From Meghimatium bilineatum (Eukaryota > Mollusca > Gastropoda > Stylommatophora > Philomycidae): a DNA stretch of 64,000 nucleotides. The notes under the pieces are model-generated. The model ran no database searches. It saw only the letters and a list, made by a program, of their open reading frames with translations, and was not told where the DNA came from. A program made the position numbers and the translations under genes. The DNA lies in assembly GCA_034231615.1 (NCBI GenBank), contig CM067314.1:7379501-7443500 (forward strand), in the 5' to 3' direction. Positions 11,183 through 22,185 of this stretch are shown one piece after another; the first letter of the stretch is position 1, and each line of letters begins with the position of its first letter.

Positions 11183-11815
11183 TGTCTACACAGCAAGTTC
11201 TGTTTTCTTAATAAATGTTGCTGTATTAGAAAACTCCTCAGTGCTCCCATACATCTTTCTGTAGATATCCATCTCTGTGGGCCAGTGTTCTTCCCTTAAC
11301 TGGTTTAGTGTATTGCAGTCTTGCAGGATATGTTCAGTGGTCTGTGCTGCCTGCCCAAAAGGGCACAGTGGTGATTTGATGAGGGTCTTCTTTTCTTGGT
11401 ATTTTTGTTCCTGTGTTGCTCCATCCTTTGCCAGTCTTTCTGCCTCTTTATTTCCTGGTATGCCACAGTGGGATGGTATGCCACAGTGGGATGGTATCCA
11501 CTGTAGTACTACCCTTCTTTGGATGCTCACTTCTCGCATGGCTTTATTCAGGTCTGGCAGTTTATCGCTCTCAAGGGCTTGTAGGACAGACATAGCATCA
11601 GTAAGAAATACCACCTGCTGGCATTGACTTGTGTTTTTAATTATTTCTGCAGCAATGTTTAAAGCCTGTACTTCTGCAGAGTAGTTGGAGCAGAATATTC
11701 CAGTTGGTGAACATGTGGATTCATTTTCTTTTTCTGGATATTTTATGTACACGCCAGCACCTCCATTCTTTACTGCTCTGGTTGCTGATCCGAACCTTGC
11801 AAATCCTATTCATTG
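11183..11815 (-). pseudogene. LINE RNase H plus C-terminal Cys/His region, largely open
   Basis: An open minus-strand frame (11186-11752, 188 residues) covers the end of a LINE ORF2. It contains NYSAEVQALNIAAEII (catalytic Glu), VVFLTDAMSVLQAL (catalytic Asp), WIPSHCGIPGNKEAERLA (last catalytic region), then CPFGQAAQTTEHILQDC, which resembles a zinc-binding tail, and a natural end FIKKTELAV. Codons upstream to 11815 read FGSATRAVKNGGAGV, where the family normally has a DGSA motif: the first catalytic Asp is lost. An internal 15-bp duplication repeats IPSHCG. Probably a relatively young dead copy. Confidence 0.85.
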
Positions 11816-11819
11816 AGTC

Positions 11820-12232
11820 ACTAAGAATTCATGCATCAGAATAGTCCTGTGACATCAGTCATAACAGTGCCTCCGCCACAGCCTTTTATCTCCACCATAA
11901 GACTGCTCGTAATGCATGCGACACTGGTTTATTTGACAGTTCACTGTTACAGATATATGCAAGAAACCCTAACACAACCCTAAAATGTACAATATTTCAT
12001 CTGGGCCGATTCCAGAATACATCTTTTCAACAGAAATTTCACAAAACAATAAATATATAGAATACTTTAAACAATGACCAAGCAGGCATAAAAACATATT
12101 ACAAATTGTTGTTTCAGCAGATATCTCATCAATAAAAAAAAATAATACTAATAATTCAAATATTACCCAAACACAAAATATATACAAAAGATTTAATCCA
12201 AGTCAAGATTATACACCTAAAAACTTTTTTTT
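11820..12232. other. Non-coding, nothing recognised
   Basis: AT-rich sequence ending in a T-run (12226-12235) at the MITE boundary. Confidence 0.45.
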
Positions 12233-12529
12233 TTTAAATTGGTACATTACAGGGAGATGTGTCTACAATTTTAATGAAACAAACCATATATTATTTAACG
12301 AAATAAACTTTCGCTAATGGCACATACAACAATGCATTTATAGTTCTGCACGTAACACACTGAGAGACCCCTCCCCCTTTTGGAGACTTGAGGGGGGGGG
12401 GGTGCAAGAGGGTATCAGACTCTGCACGTTTATAACCTCTTTGTCATGGAAGCCGTGGTGTGAAATCATGCATAATATTAAAAAGTTGGAATGAGTGGAA
12501 ACATCTCCCCCGTAATGAACCAAATAATT
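12233..12529. mobile_element. hAT-like MITE C
   Basis: Element at 12241-12521. Left end GGTACATTACAGGGAGATGT pairs with right end GGTTCATTACGGGGGAGATG read inverted. Flanks TTTAAATT and AAATAATT are a weak 8-bp duplication (5 of 8). A G-run at 12393-12401 lies in the middle. Internal sequence is related to the other hAT-like MITEs here. Confidence 0.75.
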
Positions 12530-12607
12530 ATTTTACTAAAGCAGTGGAAAATAAAATTTAAGTCATGTGCAAACCGTTACCTGTCTCGCAGACACTGAAG
12601 ATACACT

Positions 12608-12649
12608 TTACAAAAACCTGCTGTAAGTTACTGTTGCAGGTTTTTGTAA
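12608..12649. other. Perfect 14-bp hairpin
   Basis: Arms 12608-12621 (TTACAAAAACCTGC) and 12636-12649 are exact inverted complements around a 14-nt loop. No T-run or flanking gene gives it a role. Confidence 0.9.
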
Positions 12650-13202
12650 GTCTTTTATCAGTTGTAAGGTTTATCCAAAAGTCAAGAAGTGAAAATGTAA
12701 GGCAATGGTTTCATGAATCACTAAAAGCACACAAAATTCATGTTTTGACTAAAAGGCCATTATCAGGAACAAAAGACAAGTAGAAGATAGCATTGCCTAT
12801 CTGGTATGCACACCCAAAAAAAAAATGGGCAAGCTCGTTATCCAGTGTTAAGCAGCATGTGTCTACAGTCTCCGCTGGCTGAGAGAGGTGAGTTATGCAT
12901 GTGTGACTCGCAGCTTCCCAGCAGTGAGAGAGGGTGACATTTTAACTGTATCCGTATGGTGAAGGTAGTTGGTACCCCCCTATAAACATATTTTGTCACT
13001 TGTCTTGGTCTCGATAAACGCCTGTTCTTTAGCAACGAGATATGGGTCAGCAGTTAGAAAAATGGTGTGGTGCTCTGCCGTAGCAGTTAACTCGTCCAGC
13101 AGTTGGCAAGCTCGATGGCCATAGCAGTCTGTCTCCTCAATTTCACCAGGGCTTCAGGGATTCTACCTGTCCCCGTGCAGTCATGTCAGTGTACTGTGAT
13201 AG
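12650..13202. other. Non-coding; part of dispersed repeat R4
   Basis: The CATGTTTTGACTAAAAGGCC segment near 12740 also occurs in variant form at about 40757 and 49410. Nothing else recognised. Confidence 0.45.
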
Positions 13203-13353
13203 CTATCTGGTTGATCCTGCCAATAGTCATAAGCGTGTCTCAAAGATTAAGCCATGCATGTCTAAGTTCATATTGTCTCACGGTGAAACAGTGAGAACAG
13301 AACAGAAACTCATTAAATCAGTCAAAGTTCGTTAGATGACACAGTCCTACTTA
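13203..13353 (+). pseudogene. 18S rRNA 5'-end fragment
   Basis: From 13204 the sequence reads CTGGTTGATCCTGCCAATAG, then AAAGATTAAGCCATGCATGT, CACGGTGAAACAGTGAG, CTCATTAAATCAGT and ATCCTACTT-like end. That is the order of the first about 150 nt of eukaryotic small-subunit rRNA, with many substitutions and indels. It starts at the mature 5' end and stops abruptly. It cannot give a working rRNA. Confidence 0.93.
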
Positions 13354-13479
13354 AATGCCAATTATTTTTTTTTCATCATCATAAACTCTTAGTGGAGCAG
13401 GGACAAAACCAGCAACTAGGGAAAAACAACAAATAGGTTATTGTTTGGTCCACTAGGAGTTAAGTGCCATCTCCACAAC

Positions 13480-13730
13480 GAAGGTTGACTACAGCAGACA
13501 TACAACATCCCCTGTCTCTCGTCTTGGTGGTGTACTCTGTTAGACTGTAACCTGCCCATCTCATGATGCTTTTCTCCCACTTGTATCTCTGCCTACCTCT
13601 CACTCACCTCCCCTTGACTTTATCCTCAAGTAAGGTCTTCAACAAAGTATCATGTCTTGTAAAATGTCCAACATACTTTATTTGTTTGATCTCTACTTTC
13701 CTAAGTAATTCTTTCTTCATACAAAGTGTT
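13480..13730 (-). mobile_element. LINE 3' end (HDTLLKTLLE family)
   Basis: Minus-strand codons give HFTRHDTLLKTLLEDKVKG, RGRQRYKWE and MRWAGYSLTEYTTKTRDRGC, the end of a LINE polymerase. The same family appears at 15885-16105 and 53040-53300. Confidence 0.8.
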
Positions 13731-14035
13731 GTGTAAATGATTAATTATTAAATAAATTATTCAGTGTTTTCTATTGAACTAGAACTTTCTGTTCAGTGTC
13801 TCAAGCTACACTGAATGATGACACATACGATACCGCCTCCTAAAATAAACTGCATAATATTTCTATCATAGAAGATGATAAACAATTGAGAAACTTTCAA
13901 TGTCACAATCCTAACAAAAGCTCTGCAAAAAAATCTTTCACCATCCAAAGAGAATTTGAATGCAATAATCTTATCAAAAAATCTTCTAAGAAAAAATACT
14001 TAGTTTTGATGTAACAAACGCAATACAATTATGTT

Positions 14036-14260
14036 CATAGGCGTCAACTAGTACGGATTTCACCCGTTCCCAAAACCACATTTTTAAACAAATGGTCACT
14101 TGGTGTTCCTCACACGCTCATAATAAGGAGCAAAAACAAATACTGGGGGGGGGGGGGGGGTGTAACCCTAAAAACTAAAGTTTAAAAAAATTGAAATAGG
14201 GAAATAAAGTGTTAAAAATATGGATTTATGCAAAAATAAGTTTACAGCTATTATATAGAT
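14036..14260 (+). repeat. Dispersed element R5, left-facing copy, with a 16-nt G-run
   Basis: Begins CATAGGCGTCAACTAGTACG then GATTTCACCC. An inverted relative ends at 20113. It contains an uninterrupted run of 16 G at 14145-14160. Confidence 0.6.
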
Positions 14261-14454
14261 ATATAAAGAAACAAAGCTTCAACACAACATGTTTCCAAGA
14301 AACAAAGCTTCAACACTACATGTTTCCAAGAAACCCCATAGGGAAATGCCTTTGTTTTATATTATCTTAATATGAATAATGACATGCCATAATCTTAAGA
14401 AAACTATGACTGATCACACAAAAGTCATCAGTATTTCATGGGGAAATATGACAG

Positions 14455-14700
14455 ATGACACTTGCCACCATATCCAGGTCATGCTGAGGTCAGGGGAAAC
14501 GAAAGAGCTGATGTGGTGGCTGGTAAAGCCTTGGTGAATGGCACTGAGATAAGAAAAAGAGACAGGATTGAATTGATTAGAGCAGTCATGGATACCCTAC
14601 GAAAAGTTGAGGACAAGGTCGAACAAGAAAATGTACACATTCAGAGAATGGTAGAAATGGGAGGGACTAGAGGCAAAGAACACGTAATCAGCAACTGACT
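14455..14700 (+). pseudogene. LINE RNase H C-terminal fragment
   Basis: YPGHAEVRGNERADVVAGKA (14468-14527) is the last RNase H motif of an I-like LINE, followed by a charged helix to a stop at 14696. The upstream part is missing. Confidence 0.75.
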
Positions 14701-15884
14701 GGAACACTGAGCTTATACACTTTTAGAAGACAAATATAAATAACCAAAATATCGGAGGATAATTAACTTCATATTTACACTTTTAGAAGGCTGACGAACG
14801 GCAAGCACAGCAAATATGGGAATGCTCCCAGTGCCGTGATGTTTGTTCCTAATCAAGAAACATGACACCATATATTAAGTCACATAGCATTTAATTAAAA
14901 AATTGTTTAACTTCCTGATTTGCTAACGCCTCAATTATGTAAATGAGAATGTAAGAAATGTGATAAACTGATTCCAAATTACATACACGTAAACATACTT
15001 CTATGTTGGAAGATGGGTGTAAACTACATATATCTGGTACCGTAACACCAATACATATGGGAAATTTGACATACATGTATCTGGTACTGTAGCCCCAATA
15101 CATATGGGCAATTTGACATGTCACAGAAGTAATGAAAATCTCTATTCGTCTGCAAGATGATAAGAGGCAATTTTTCGTTACTGCGTGTTTTCTTGTTAAG
15201 AAATTCTGGGTAACTTTTTATATTAGATAGAAATAAAGGCCACCTTGCCATAGCATATACAGCAATGGTCACTTTGCAGTTCAAATTTCATAGCAGATAC
15301 AGCAAGGATTTCCATTGTACCCCCAAAAGATTAAATCCAGTCCATGCCATGATTTAAACCTAAGAAAACATGGTTCCAAGACCAGAGTTCTAGTCATTCG
15401 ACTGCATGTGCCACTATATGCAATGAACATCATTAATATAATAACCCACAATTCTTCTGCAAACAAAGATATAGGCAAATGCTCTGCAGATTTAGTTTCA
15501 GCAATGACAAAAATCTGGCAACTTCACCTGGCTACTTTCTATGGGTTGTTCCAACCTTTACCGCAATTTCAGTCTTAAGGTGTGACAATGACTCCCCAGT
15601 TTTAGAAAAACTGTGAACTCACACTTTCACTACCTTATACTCACACCTGGAAAATACAACACTGGGAGTAAACAAGGTGTCCGAGATGCTAATAAAGTAA
15701 ACTATTGTATTCTGTAACTAAGCAATTCATTCAAGTGCCATGCCAAATAGTATAGGTGGTCATTTTTCTCCAAAATTCTCTCTCGTCATAAACCCATGCC
15801 ATGAAGACAACTAATGCATGTACTTCTCTCTGTCCTTGATCTTTCCAGTGGTTTCTACATGTTCAAAGTCTGCACTTATCATCG
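14701..15884. other. Non-coding; two-copy 46-bp repeat
   Basis: A two-unit direct repeat at 15020-15118 (TATCTGGTACYGTARCMCCA, ATACATATGGG). No gene recognised in the rest. Confidence 0.5.
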
Positions 15885-16104
15885 TCACAGGCCGTTTCCA
15901 CAACAAAGGTTGGCTACAACAGACTTCCAATATCCCCTGCCTTGGTGGTGCACTCTGCTAGACTGTAACCTGTCCATCTCATGATGTTTCCTCACTTGTA
16001 TCTTTGCCTACCTCTTGCTCGCCTCTCCTCGACTTTCCCTCAAATAAGGTCTTGAGCAATGTGTCATGTCTCTTAATTTGTCCAAAATACTATATTTGTT
16101 TCAT
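15885..16104 (-). mobile_element. LINE 3' end (HDTLLKTLLE family), second copy
   Basis: Same minus-strand sequence as 13480-13730 with further decay. A MITE adjoins it at about 16105. Confidence 0.7.
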
Positions 16105-16395
16105 CGATACTTTACAGGATAATGTATCCACGTTTTTCAACAAACAAACCATACATTTTTTAAGGAAATTAACTTTCAATAAAAGCGCACACAACGCAAC
16201 ATCCATTGATATTCGATTTGCATACACTGTACTGAGAGGCCACCTCTTTTCCCCTAGCCTGGAAGACCCTTTGGGGGAGGAGCTCTCAGTGTGTTGCATG
16301 CAGATCAAATGATTGGTAGCAGACACACACTGTATGAAATCAAGCCTAATATTTAAAAGTTGGAATGTATGTGGATATTTTTCCTATTTCCTTTA
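16105..16395. mobile_element. hAT-like MITE E, degenerate
   Basis: Internal sequence aligns with MITE C (AACAAACCATACATT; AAAAGTTGGAATG near the right end). Ends are decayed inverted repeats (AGGATAATGTATCCAC against AGGAAAAATATCCAC), so borders are approximate. Confidence 0.6.
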
Positions 16396-16789
16396 ATAGG
16401 TCTTTTTCTTCTCTTTCCATGAAGTTCTCCCTATTCTTCTATATATCCACACATCAAAGGCATCAATTCAGTCTTCTAATTGTTCATGCTCCTAACATGT
16501 GCCATATAAATCTTGATTACAGTCGAGGTTAGGAGACAAGGAGAACAGAGAAAATCCTGGATTAATAACAAAGAAGTAGTGCTATTTTTCTACACTGCTC
16601 CAAATAGCTAAGAATAGAGATGTTTGGAGAGCCTTTTGTGCTGATGTCTCCAGTTTGTCACACCTACATGGGCTGGTTATAGATATTGTTGTTTTATAAC
16701 TATTCTTATAACTCTATTTTAGGCAGTTTTCTACTACTAGTGAGAACATTCAGAAAATTGAAAAATATATTGTGTAATATGATCTTGTA
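16396..16789. other. Non-coding, nothing recognised
   Basis: AT-rich sequence without recognised features. Confidence 0.4.
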
Positions 16790-17101
16790 TGCTATATAAC
16801 TCATATACTAACATATGGATGCAAGTCTTGGACAATAAATAAACTGGAAAGTGGGAAATTAGTGGCAATAGAAATGTAGTTCTATAGAAGAATGCTGAGA
16901 ATATCATGGACTACTAGGAAAAATAATGTGGAGGTGTTGAAAGAGTCAAATGCAAAATGGAGCTTAATCAATATAAGAAAAAGACACTCTTCATTCTTTA
17001 GCCACGTTATGACACAAGGAGGTTTAGAGAGCAGCCACAACAGGCAAGAATGAAGGCAACAGAAGCAGAGGGCGACAAGGTGAGAAAATATTAGACAGTT
17101 T
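16790..17101 (+). mobile_element. LINE 3' part, left piece (interrupted host copy)
   Basis: Plus-strand codons give LTYGCKSWTINKLES, FYRRMLRISWTTRKNN, SFFSHVMT and GEKILDSL at 17078-17101. It is interrupted after 17101 by an opposite-strand LINE and resumes at 18061. Internal stops show it is dead. Confidence 0.85.
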
Positions 17102-18048
17102 CAATCAATAAACCCATAACCCTTCATGGTCGTAGGGGTACCACATTGGATGCTTCAGCAGAGTACTCCAGCGAATTCTATCCTCAGCGATGCGGATGAG
17201 TGTGGAAATATCTAGCCCTGTCGATTCCTTGATGTTGTCTGTCCATGTCATTATTTGTCCTCCTCTGCTTCTTCCACCCTTGACAGTTCCCTGCAGTATT
17301 GTTTTTGACAAGGAATCGTGTCTGCATGCATGTCCGAACCATGCTAGTTTTCGTCGCTTCACTATTGCTAGCAATGGCTCCTGGACACCTGCACACATAT
17401 CTACTTTATTTCTTACGTACACATTGGTCTTATGTTCCCTATAGGAAATTCGTAGAATTCTTCTGTAGCATTTATACTCGAAAGCCTGTAATCTTCTCTC
17501 CATGTCCGCAGTGAGTGTCCAACTCTCACAACCATACAACACACCATACAAACAAAAGTTTGATTTTCACTCCAACACTGATGTTGCTTTTCCAAATCAA
17601 GTTAGCCTTGACAAGGACGCTAAAGCCATTTCTAGCCTTATTTTTAGTTCTGCTTTGCATTTACCATCGCTGCATATACTTGATCCGAGGTATTTGAAGG
17701 TATTCACCTATTCAAGCTTGTGTCCATTCATCATGACTAATATCATGGTTTTCTGTGTCTCTGCTGTTTACCAAGATTTTGCTCTTATCTGAATTGATTT
17801 CCATTCCGTACTTGCTGGTAACTTTTTCTAACTTTGATGTTAATTCTTGCAATGATTGTTCTGACCCAGCTATAAGATCAATATCATCAGCGAAACGCAA
17901 GTTGCAAATAGGGCGACCTCCGATCGATATAGACGTGTTGTAATCATGTAATGTCTCTTGTATGATGTGCTCTAAGTATATGTTAAAAAGTACTGGGGAC
18001 ATTATGCATCCCTATCGAACTCCCACAGTTGTTTTGAAGAACTCTCCA
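17102..18048 (-). mobile_element. 5'-truncated LINE insertion with 12-bp target duplication
   Basis: A minus-strand LINE of 947 bp. It starts inside the reverse transcriptase (FKTTVGVR, GCIMSPVLFNIYLEHIIQE, RFADDIDLIAGSEQSLQEL with the FADD catalytic motif at about 17890). It continues through frameshifts to YGCESWTLTADMERRLQAFE, RRKLAWFGHACRHDSLSKTI and WTDNIKESTGLDISTLIRIA, and ends in TTTATTGATTG. ATTAGACAGTTT occurs immediately on both sides (17090-17101 and 18049-18060), a clean 12-bp target duplication. It is frameshifted now and 5'-truncated, as typical for target-primed insertion. Confidence 0.92.
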
Positions 18049-18060
18049 ATTAGACAGTTT

Positions 18061-18157
18061 AACAACCTGGCAAAGCAGGGAAACAACAACGATCTTGATA
18101 CATAATACTGGAGATAGAGATCTGTGATGCCCTCCGGCATGGCAGCTAATGAATGAA
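18061..18157 (+). mobile_element. LINE 3' part, right piece of the interrupted copy
   Basis: Directly continues 16790-17101: codons after the target duplication read TTWQSRETTTILIHNTGDRD and end in LRHGS, the expected end of that family. The same end occurs at 53340-53413. Confidence 0.85.
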
Positions 18158-19849
18158 TGAAGTGAGAACATTCAGCATTATCTTTATAAAACATGTCATC
18201 TCAATGTTCCCAAGTCATCCATCTACATTCTTGCACAGAAAATTCTATGATTCTATGTAAAATTATCTGGTTATGCTCTTACTGATTGAATGATTCTACC
18301 TTTCTAATATGGACGGTATAAATGAACATTGGACAGGTTGAAAACTGTATATAAATTCATGATCTTAAGTCCATTTGAACAAACTGTCCCTAACGTGGTC
18401 AGTATTACAGGAATGAGACTTAAACGTGGTTTGAATCATACTAGTGGCGTAATGTCAATAGACGCCAAAAACGCTCGCATAATTTAACAACTTAAATAGT
18501 GCACAAAAATCTATATTTATTTACTGTAATCATTAGTAAATATGAAAAACATTTTGTCGATTTAAAACAAACAAGTAATAAATTTCGCAAATAGACATAC
18601 AGGGTATAATACAAAAAATAATGAAGACAGATTACTATAATCATTACAAAAAGATAATCGCATGATTATAATTTTTTGAAAGTTATCTGCCCTTGATGCC
18701 ACAAAATTATCGCGTATGCATGACCATCAGCAGTAAACAATATTTTCAATCAGAGCTACAACATTCATTCACTGCAGAAGACCTAACCTTTCATTTATTA
18801 ATAGAGAATTAATTATTTCTATTAGGTTCTATTAGACGCTGGATTCAGACCACTCATATGCTTAGAAATAATCTATGACGACGTACAATTCTCAAGAACT
18901 GCTATTATAGTTTGTGCGTGTGTGTACAATTAATTGTATACTCTGAAGTGTGATCCTTAAGAGAATCATAAACATATCTAAGAAGTTCCATGAACAACAA
19001 TCGTCTGTCACGTTTAAATTCCTTGGTGATTGAGAAGAAACTATTAAGTTCCCTTTCATCAGAATCAACATTTATTGAGAAGGTACTGAAAATTTTCGCA
19101 GAAAAGAACAACAGACGCATGGAGCTTCATCACAAGATTATATAAGGTGTGTTTTCTAAACTAGTTAACATTTTATATAGGGCCGTAAACACATGTTTCT
19201 GGTGGAAAGGGGAGGGGAAAGAAGATCGTTCCTACTTTTTAAAAAGTCACCCGGCATCCCCACTTTAAAAATTCACGCTACGCTACTGCTAATACATATA
19301 AATATAATTTGAATCTTATTTTCAAGATATATGATGTGTGTTTCAAGAAAAACAGAAAATCAAGGCTCCACTTTCCAGAATTACACAAGAAATTACATTT
19401 TCATCTTTAAACAAACAAATATATGTTGGTCAAAATTTCTGAAAGGAAATTTCAAAGTTTTTAGAAGCTAAATTAGGGGGGAAAATTGTTAGGTATTATA
19501 AAATTACAACAGTTAAATATTTAGTTAACACATTCAATTTGTTATAAAGTCACAAGAATACGTAAATTTGGTCCAACAATACATACTTTATCAAATAACA
19601 CATAAATTTGGCAGAAATTTTAAGAAATACATAAATTTGGTCCATTGGTCAAGTAATACATAAATTTCACCAACAATTAAGACATTATCATCAAAAATAT
19701 ATACTTGTCAAAATGGTAAATACATAAGCAACAAAATTGTTTCAACTTTCACGAACACACACATTGGCCAAGCTTGTATACAAACTAGCACATACTTGAC
19801 CACATGTAAGGTCATAAACAGAATTCCCAATGTTAGCTCACTTTGATGT
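18158..19849. other. AT-rich non-coding DNA with weak repeats
   Basis: Nothing gene-like. At 19540-19720 short imperfect repeats of ATACATAAATTTGGT recur. The rest is unassigned. Confidence 0.45.
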
Positions 19850-20113
19850 TACCTGTATATTTTTTTTGTCCATCTTGCAGATGTCATTAAGCAAAAAAAG
19901 TAACTACATAGCTGTCAATTTATATTTCCTTAAATCAGTATTTTTAACAATTTATTTCCACATTTCAATAAAAATTTCAGCATTTAGCACACCACTCCCC
20001 CAATTTAAAAAAAAAATGTAACACTAAATGACTTACCGGGTAATTACTTTAAAAAAAATAAAAATTTGTGGGGTTTTTTTGGGGTCTGAAATCCGTATTA
20101 GTTGACACCTATG
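19850..20113 (-). repeat. Dispersed element R5, inverted copy
   Basis: Read on the minus strand from 20113 it begins CATAGGTGTCAACTAATACG then GATTTCAGACCCC, matching 14036 onward. The inner border is uncertain. Confidence 0.6.
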
Positions 20114-20429
20114 TAATTAGTTGAGCAATATCTCTCATGAATGAACATACTCTGCAATCAAATCACAGCCACAGTACATTTGCATCTCTTTTTTTCTTCC
20201 TTATTTGTTATCACATTTCTCCGAATCGATTCAGTCACTATATTGGGTTTGTTCCCAGGAAATGTGATCAGTGTTCTGCAGTTTCCAATGTCTAGGGTCG
20301 ATAGAGAAATCTTTCATTGTAAAAGTAGTTCCCATAGCAGCAACCTGCCGCCGAGAACGGAGATAACTGTTCATGTGCTAATACACAGCAGCTATTAAGA
20401 TATAATATAATTAGGAAGAAGAATACATG

Positions 20430-20830
20430 CAAAATCATAGCATGTGACGATGAGACAGAAGATTAATTGTAGTTAACATAGAATGTGACGATGAGACAAG
20501 ATTAATTGTAGTTAACAACAGAAGATTAATTGTAGTTAACATAGAATGTGATGATGAGACAGAAGATTAATTGTAGTTAACATAGAATGTGACGATGAGA
20601 CAGAAGATTAATTGTAGTTAACAACAGAAGATTAATTGCAGTTAACAACAGAAGATTAATTGCAGTTAACAGAAGATTAATTGTAGCTAACAACAGAAGA
20701 TTAACTGTAGTTAAAAGATTAATTGTAGTTAACAACAGAAGATTAACTCTGTAGTTAACAACAGATCAATTGTAGTTAATAGCAAAAATTAACTGTAGCT
20801 AACAACAGATTAACTCTGTAGTTAATTAAT
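20430..20830. repeat. Complex minisatellite around AGATTAATTGTAGTTAACA
   Basis: Core of about 20 bp repeated some 15 times. Part of it is organised in larger units that include TAGAATGTGACGATGAGACA. Unit lengths vary from 20 to over 40 bp. Confidence 0.88.
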
Positions 20831-21787
20831 GATGCAATACTGATCTCACATTAAATGCAATAACAAAAGCCCCAGGTATTGTTCATTTTGCAGCTATATA
20901 TGGATTTCACATTTGCTGCAACAAAAAGTCATAAAATTAGGAGACGTTGCTGATTTCACACTTAATATAAATATTGTTACTTTTCTTTGAGAAATTTTAA
21001 TAGTATATCCTAGACCCCATTAGGTTCTGCATAGGCGATGATGTGGAAGATCAATCAACACATTGAGATTTCCATTTTAATCTGCTCTCTGTGCATTGCG
21101 GAAGACTGCAGAATTAGATCCCTGTCACCAGAGTGTTGAAGGGTCCTGAAAGGGAAGCTCAGAGTAGCAACCCTGTTGACCATAGCAAAAATGTGTGTTG
21201 TAAGATCTATCTTCCATGCCATGGTTTAGTTTTGCTGTCATAACACATTACATTTTCCAGATTACATTCTATTAATATGCAGGAGTGTGGAGAATGAATG
21301 CGTGAGATTCATGTCCATTCCTTCCTGTTCTCAATCCATCTTCTTCTTTGTTCTTGTTCTCCAATCATGAGTCAGATGCTGAGATAGATGTCCTTACTAA
21401 CCTGTACTGTGATCACCAGCCCAGAGACAGGTCTGTCAACCCACATTGCTGCATCTATCATGGTGATGGCTTCTTCTGTCACAACAACATGTACCTACCT
21501 GGCCACTGAAAATCATTAGTTATATGTCACCCGTCTCAAAACTTTCTTGCCTATCCTTCAGTTGTTATCTACAACACACACTTTTCATCATACATTTCCT
21601 GCATTCTATGATAAATGTTCAGCTCCTAGCATAGGTGTCGCAGTATGGGTAGGTTTCATTTGAACACTTCTTCAGCTCCTATCGTGCTGGAATAGGTGTC
21701 AAAGCACAGTTTGATTTCATTTGAACACGTCTTGATTTCAATATTTGTCAACATATTTTCTCTCAATAAAACTCTTATACAAGAAGT
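20831..21787. other. Non-coding, nothing recognised
   Basis: No gene. A small duplication (TCAGCTCCTA, GGTGTC, TTCATTTGAACAC) lies at 21620-21730. Confidence 0.4.
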
Positions 21788-22185
21788 GGGCACAATACGA
21801 CCCACCAAACCAAATTTTGTTTATGTGAGCACAATACAACACACCAAACTATATTTTGTTTATGTGGACACAATACAACACACCAAACTATATTTTGTTT
21901 ATGTGGGCACAATACAACACACCAAACTATATTTTGTTTATGTGGACACAATACAACACACCAAACTATATTTTGTTTATGTGGGCACAATACAACACAC
22001 CAAACTATATTTTGTTTATGTGGACACAATATGACCCACCAAACCAAATTTTGTTTATGTGGACACAATACGACCCACCAAACCAAATTTTGTTTATGTG
22101 GACACAATACGACACACCAAACTATATTTTGTTTATGTGGGCACAATATGACCCATCAAACTATGTTGTGGTTTTTGTAGGCACG
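21788..22185. repeat. 39-bp minisatellite, about 10 copies
   Basis: Unit CACAATACAACACACCAAAC plus TATATTTTGTTTATGTGGG. The period is 13 codons, so frames stay open on both strands (about 115-123 codons) and translate to repeats such as YVDTIQHTKLYFV. Variants CGACCCACCAAACCAAA and CAACACACCAAACTATA alternate in blocks. Confidence 0.97.

Noticed and set aside
13103-13294. 63-codon plus-strand frame
   Set aside because: It runs through the 18S rRNA fragment.
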